DNA from: CAYQLY01 sp964418605 | Lineage (GTDB): Bacteria > Bacteroidota > Bacteroidia > Cytophagales > Cyclobacteriaceae | Length of the DNA: 64,000 nucleotides | Direction: 5' to 3' | NCBI GenBank assembly: GCA_964418605.1 | Contig: CAYQLY010000003.1 | Location: 124,001-188,000, forward strand | In this document: one piece after another, positions 61,257 to 64,000 of the stretch | How the letters are laid out: every line of letters starts with the position of its first letter | Position numbering within the stretch: position 1 is the first letter of the stretch | Notes under the pieces: model-generated | The model's database searches: none | What the model was told of the DNA's origin: nothing | The model's input: only the letters and a program-made list of their open reading frames with translations | Translations under genes and position numbers: made by a program

Positions 61257-62048
61257 TTAAAATGGAGATTTTTTAGATGATTCTTTGACAACAGATTGAA
61301 ATCGATGATCCACTACTTGTGCTGTAAGCAGCACTTGCATCACTGGATGATCTTGATCGTCTACTATAATAGAAACCACTTCTTCTGACAAACCTGTTTG
61401 TGTAGGTGTATAGGTAAGCTCCAGCATACCCTTCTCACCAGCTTTATAAGCAGGCTTTGCAACCGTGTATGTAACACAGTTGCACGCACTTGATACCTTT
61501 AAAATAGATAATGTATTTTTATTATCTTGATTTGTAAATTCTATTTTTTTGGTGATGGCTTGATTTTTTTCGATCTCGCCTAAGTCCAATTTCTTTTTAT
61601 TTAGATTAAGTTTAGGGGCTGTCTCAGGTTTAGGTGTAACTGTCCCTTTAATGTATAATACTTTGACAGGTGTCTTAGTATTAGCTGTTATAGTAATACT
61701 TTTATTGAATACACCCGGACGACGGTTACTATCAAAAGAAGCTTTTACAAATCCTTTCTTACCTGGGGCAACAGGATCTTTACTCCAAGAAGGAGTAGTA
61801 CATCCACAAGAAGCCTGTACATTGGAAATAATAATTGGTGTCTTACCATTGTTAACAAACTCAAATTCATGAGTCGCCAAGGTACCTTCTTCAATCGTAC
61901 CAAAATCAAATGATTCTTCTTTAAAAACAATGTCCTCCTCTACTTTTTCATCATTAGTTGTAGATGATGTAGAAGGATTTTTAGTTTGCGCCACGACATA
62001 CAACGAGCAAAACAGCCCTATTGTAATGATAAACACTTTTTTTAACAT
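61257..62048 (-). CDS. DUF1573 secreted protein, two domains
   Basis: A 263-residue protein with a signal peptide (residues 1-20, ending YVVAQ). Two tandem DUF1573 Ig-like domains follow: FDFGTIEEGTLATHEFEFVN and SNVQASCGCTTPSW in the first, LDLGEIEKNQAITKKIEFTN and SSACNCVTYTV in the second. The C-x-C pairs may bind metal or form disulfides. Such proteins are abundant in Bacteroidota and of unknown role. The 158-nt spacer to murB shows nothing I can name. Confidence 0.92.
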   Translation of the reverse strand: MLKKVFIITIGLFCSLYVVAQTKNPSTSSTTNDEKVEEDIVFKEESFDFGTIEEGTLATHEFEFVNNGKTPIIISNVQASCGCTTPSWSKDPVAPGKKGFVKASFDSNRRPGVFNKSITITANTKTPVKVLYIKGTVTPKPETAPKLNLNKKKLDLGEIEKNQAITKKIEFTNQDNKNTLSILKVSSACNCVTYTVAKPAYKAGEKGMLELTYTPTQTGLSEEVVSIIVDDQDHPVMQVLLTAQVVDHRFQSVVKESSKKSPF

Positions 62049-62073
62049 AGTCCTATGATTTTAATTTACAGCA

Positions 62074-62081
62074 CAAATATA
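62074..62081 (-). promoter_or_regulatory. -7 box of the DUF1573 gene
   Basis: Minus-strand TATATTTG followed by TGC lies 26 nt before the start codon. The -33 element is not clear. Confidence 0.55.
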
Positions 62082-62145
62082 TAAATTTCAGTCCTAACGC
62101 TTATGATTTTATTCGATTACTTTTACTGAAAAATACTATTTTAAT

Positions 62146-63414
62146 ATGGAAAAACCTGCCATTCCATTAGCTGAGCGCATGCGCCCACAGCACATCGACG
62201 ATATTATTGGGCAATCGCATTTATTAGGCACCGATGGACCCATTCGAAGAATGGTGATGACAAACTCCCTTCCCTCCATTATCCTTTGGGGGCCACCCGG
62301 AACAGGAAAAACAACGCTTGCTTATGTTATATCCAAACATTTTCAAGCTCACTTTTTTACATTAAGCGCAATCAGCTCAGGTGTGAAAGATGTACGAGAT
62401 GTCATTGAAAAAGCAAAATCAAGTTCAAAAACCATTTTATTTATTGATGAGATTCACCGGTTCACCGCTTCTCAGCAAGATGCACTTTTAGGTGCCGTAG
62501 AAAAAGGAATAATCATTTTAATTGGCGCTACTACTGAAAATCCATCTTTCGAAGTCAATAAAGCCTTGTTAAGCCGATGTCAAGTTTATATCATGAACTC
62601 TCTAAATGAGGATGAACTTCTTGCCATTGCCAACCATGCCATTGAAAAAGATTCCTATCTAAAAACAGAGTCTATCAAATTAAATGAAACAGATGCCTTA
62701 CTCCGACTATCGGGAGGTGATGCCAGAAAATTATTAAATCTACTTGAGGTAGCCATTACACTTTCCACGGGAACACCAATTAAGATTACTAATCGGCTAG
62801 TCACAGAAGCTGCACAGCAACGAACAATAGCATACGACAAATCGGGTGAAATGCACTACGATATTATTTCAGCTTTTATCAAATCCATTCGTGGAAGTGA
62901 TCCGAATGCTGCGGCATACTGGCTAGCTCGAATGATCGAAGGTGGTGAGGATGTTCGATTCATTGCACGACGTTTAGTCATCTTAGCCTCTGAAGATATT
63001 GGAAATGCGAATCCGACTGCATTGGTCCTGGCTACATCTTGTTTTCAAGCAGTAGATGTGATTGGATATCCCGAAGCAAGAATAATTCTTTCTCAATGCG
63101 CGATCTATCTTGCCTGTTCACCAAAAAGTAATGCATCCTACATAGCCATCGAAAAAGCTTTAGAGCTTGTAAGAGAAAAAGGAGATTTACCTGTTCCTCT
63201 TCATCTACGTAATGCTCCTACTAAACTGATGAAGCAATTAGGATATGGAAAAGAATATGAATATGCGCATAACTATGAAAATAATTTTAGCTCGCAAGAA
63301 TATTTTCCAGAAGAATTAAAAAACAACACATTGTATAATCCTGGAAGCAATCCACGTGAAAATGAGTTGAGAGATTTTTTAAAAAAACGATGGAAAGAAA
63401 AATATACATACTAA
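62146..63414 (+). CDS. rarA: Replication-associated recombination protein RarA (MgsA)
   Basis: An AAA+ clamp-loader-like ATPase acting at stalled replication forks, 422 residues. PLAERMRPQHIDDIIGQSHL is the family start. Walker A is GPPGTGKTTLAYVI, Walker B ILFIDEIHRF, sensor 1 IGATTENPSF and sensor 2 SGGDARKLLNLLE. The C-terminal tetramerisation domain covers about 240-420 and includes IKSIRGSDPNAAAYWLARM. It is transcribed divergently from the DUF1573 gene. Confidence 0.97.
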   Translation: MEKPAIPLAERMRPQHIDDIIGQSHLLGTDGPIRRMVMTNSLPSIILWGPPGTGKTTLAYVISKHFQAHFFTLSAISSGVKDVRDVIEKAKSSSKTILFIDEIHRFTASQQDALLGAVEKGIIILIGATTENPSFEVNKALLSRCQVYIMNSLNEDELLAIANHAIEKDSYLKTESIKLNETDALLRLSGGDARKLLNLLEVAITLSTGTPIKITNRLVTEAAQQRTIAYDKSGEMHYDIISAFIKSIRGSDPNAAAYWLARMIEGGEDVRFIARRLVILASEDIGNANPTALVLATSCFQAVDVIGYPEARIILSQCAIYLACSPKSNASYIAIEKALELVREKGDLPVPLHLRNAPTKLMKQLGYGKEYEYAHNYENNFSSQEYFPEELKNNTLYNPGSNPRENELRDFLKKRWKEKYTY

Positions 63415-63487
63415 CCATTTTCTAAGGCTAAGATTATCATATCACTATTAAAATCCCGATATTTGCTAAAAATAAATTTAGCTTTTT

Positions 63488-63970
63488 ATGTATAAATATA
63501 CTGTTCTATTTCTAGGTATCGTTTTATTTCCTTTAATAAGCGGCGCACAAACTGAAGATCGTCACTTAATAGCTAAAGCACAGGTAAATTACTATGGTAA
63601 AAAAATCACCCCTGAGGATGCTATTTCAACACAAGAGCTTATAACTGCTATACAAACTCACGATTCATTAAATACAAAAGTAAAAGGTGAAATCATAGCC
63701 AGTTGTAAAAAAAAGGGCTGCTGGATGGACATGCAACTTCCTGATGGACAAACAATGAAAATAACATTTAAAGATTATGCTTTCTTTGTTCCAAAGGGAA
63801 TGACTAAAAATTATGGCATTATAGAAGGTGTTGCTAAAAAAGAAACGATCTCTGTAGCGATGCTTCGTCATTATGCGCAAGATGCCGGAAAGTCAAAAGA
63901 AGAAATTGAAAAAATTACTACTCCAAAAACAACCATTACATTCGAAGCCATAGGCGTTATCATTGAATAA
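63488..63970 (+). CDS. DUF4920 secreted protein
   Basis: A 160-residue exported protein: signal peptide about 1-20 (LFPLISGAQ), then a beta-rich domain with YGKKITPEDAIS, the CKKKGCWMDMQLPDGQ motif (two Cys plus Trp-Met-Asp) and KDYAFFVPKGM. This is the DUF4920 layout. The cysteines may bind copper or form a disulfide. The role is unknown. A GATATTTG box, one mismatch from the promoter consensus, lies 23 nt upstream of the start. The window ends 30 nt after the stop codon. Confidence 0.88.
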   Translation: MYKYTVLFLGIVLFPLISGAQTEDRHLIAKAQVNYYGKKITPEDAISTQELITAIQTHDSLNTKVKGEIIASCKKKGCWMDMQLPDGQTMKITFKDYAFFVPKGMTKNYGIIEGVAKKETISVAMLRHYAQDAGKSKEEIEKITTPKTTITFEAIGVIIE

Positions 63971-64000
63971 TGAAAAATAAATTTATTTTTATTTTCTGTT

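Noticed and set aside
1..64000. CRISPR arrays, insertion sequences, prophage genes, rRNA operon, replication origin
   Set aside because: I found no regularly spaced repeats, transposase or phage motifs, rRNA sequence or DnaA-box cluster.

Overview
The window is a 64 kb, AT-rich, gene-dense chromosomal segment from a member of the Bacteroidota, most likely a Cytophagales-like lineage; I cannot name the genus. Four lines of evidence support this. The promoters follow the Bacteroidota pattern TTTG / about 19-20 nt / TAnnTTTG, and most starts lack a Shine-Dalgarno sequence. The ribosomal cluster has the order secY-map-infA-rpmJ-rpsM-rpsK-rpsD-rpoA-rplQ. Two secreted proteins end in a type IX secretion (T9SS) type A sorting domain. 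Small secreted families typical of the phylum are present (DUF1573, DUF2141 and DUF4920). Peptidoglycan and LPS genes (murB, glmM, dacB, a GT51 transglycosylase, a heptosyltransferase, an LpxL-type acyltransferase) argue for an ordinary Gram-negative envelope. I see no insertion sequence, prophage, CRISPR array or rRNA operon.

Layout. 1-4.9 kb: rplY, a family 2 glycosyltransferase, recA, a small secreted protein and a CCA-adding enzyme. 5.0-19.4 kb: a minus-strand ribosomal superoperon from rplC to rplQ, containing secY, map, infA and rpoA. It is cut between rplN and rplX by a terminator and a fresh promoter, and rpsJ does not precede rplC. 19.6-28.5 kb: the most accessory part. It holds a deoxyhypusine-synthase-family enzyme with an SRPBCC protein, a leucine-rich-repeat protein, an unknown protein, tRNA-Gln, an ABC exporter, two tandem T9SS proteins, tRNA-Asn and an Hsp20 gene behind a duplicated promoter. 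28.5-43 kb: GlcNAc kinase, typA, heptosyltransferase, EVE protein, rsmA, mgtE, folK, fabD, dacB, glmM and an AsmA-like/GT51 fusion. 43-48 kb: a large double-AAA+ protein, then an operon of acyltransferase, SpoU methyltransferase and RNase HI. 47.8-56 kb: a TPR lipoprotein with a putative micro-ORF in its leader, then rnr, mutS2 and recN. 56-64 kb: GNAT, a barrel-like protein, DUF2141, thiolase, an Lrp/AsnC regulator, DUF1569, murB, DUF1573, rarA and DUF4920.

How the genes fit together. Most are housekeeping: translation (ribosomal genes, infA, rsmA, typA, CCA addition to the two tRNAs that lack encoded CCA), genome maintenance (recA, recN, mutS2, rarA, rnhA) and envelope building. The parts most worth a second look are four: the stand-alone protein with two beta-rich repeats and two CbbX-type AAA+ modules (43.2-45.8 kb); the TPR membrane sensor with a 30-codon ORF in its leader (47.9-49.6 kb); the AsmA-like/GT51 fusion; and a 24-residue lysine-rich micro-ORF between rsmA and mgtE. 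All functional statements come from reading the sequence and remembered family motifs. No database search was run.
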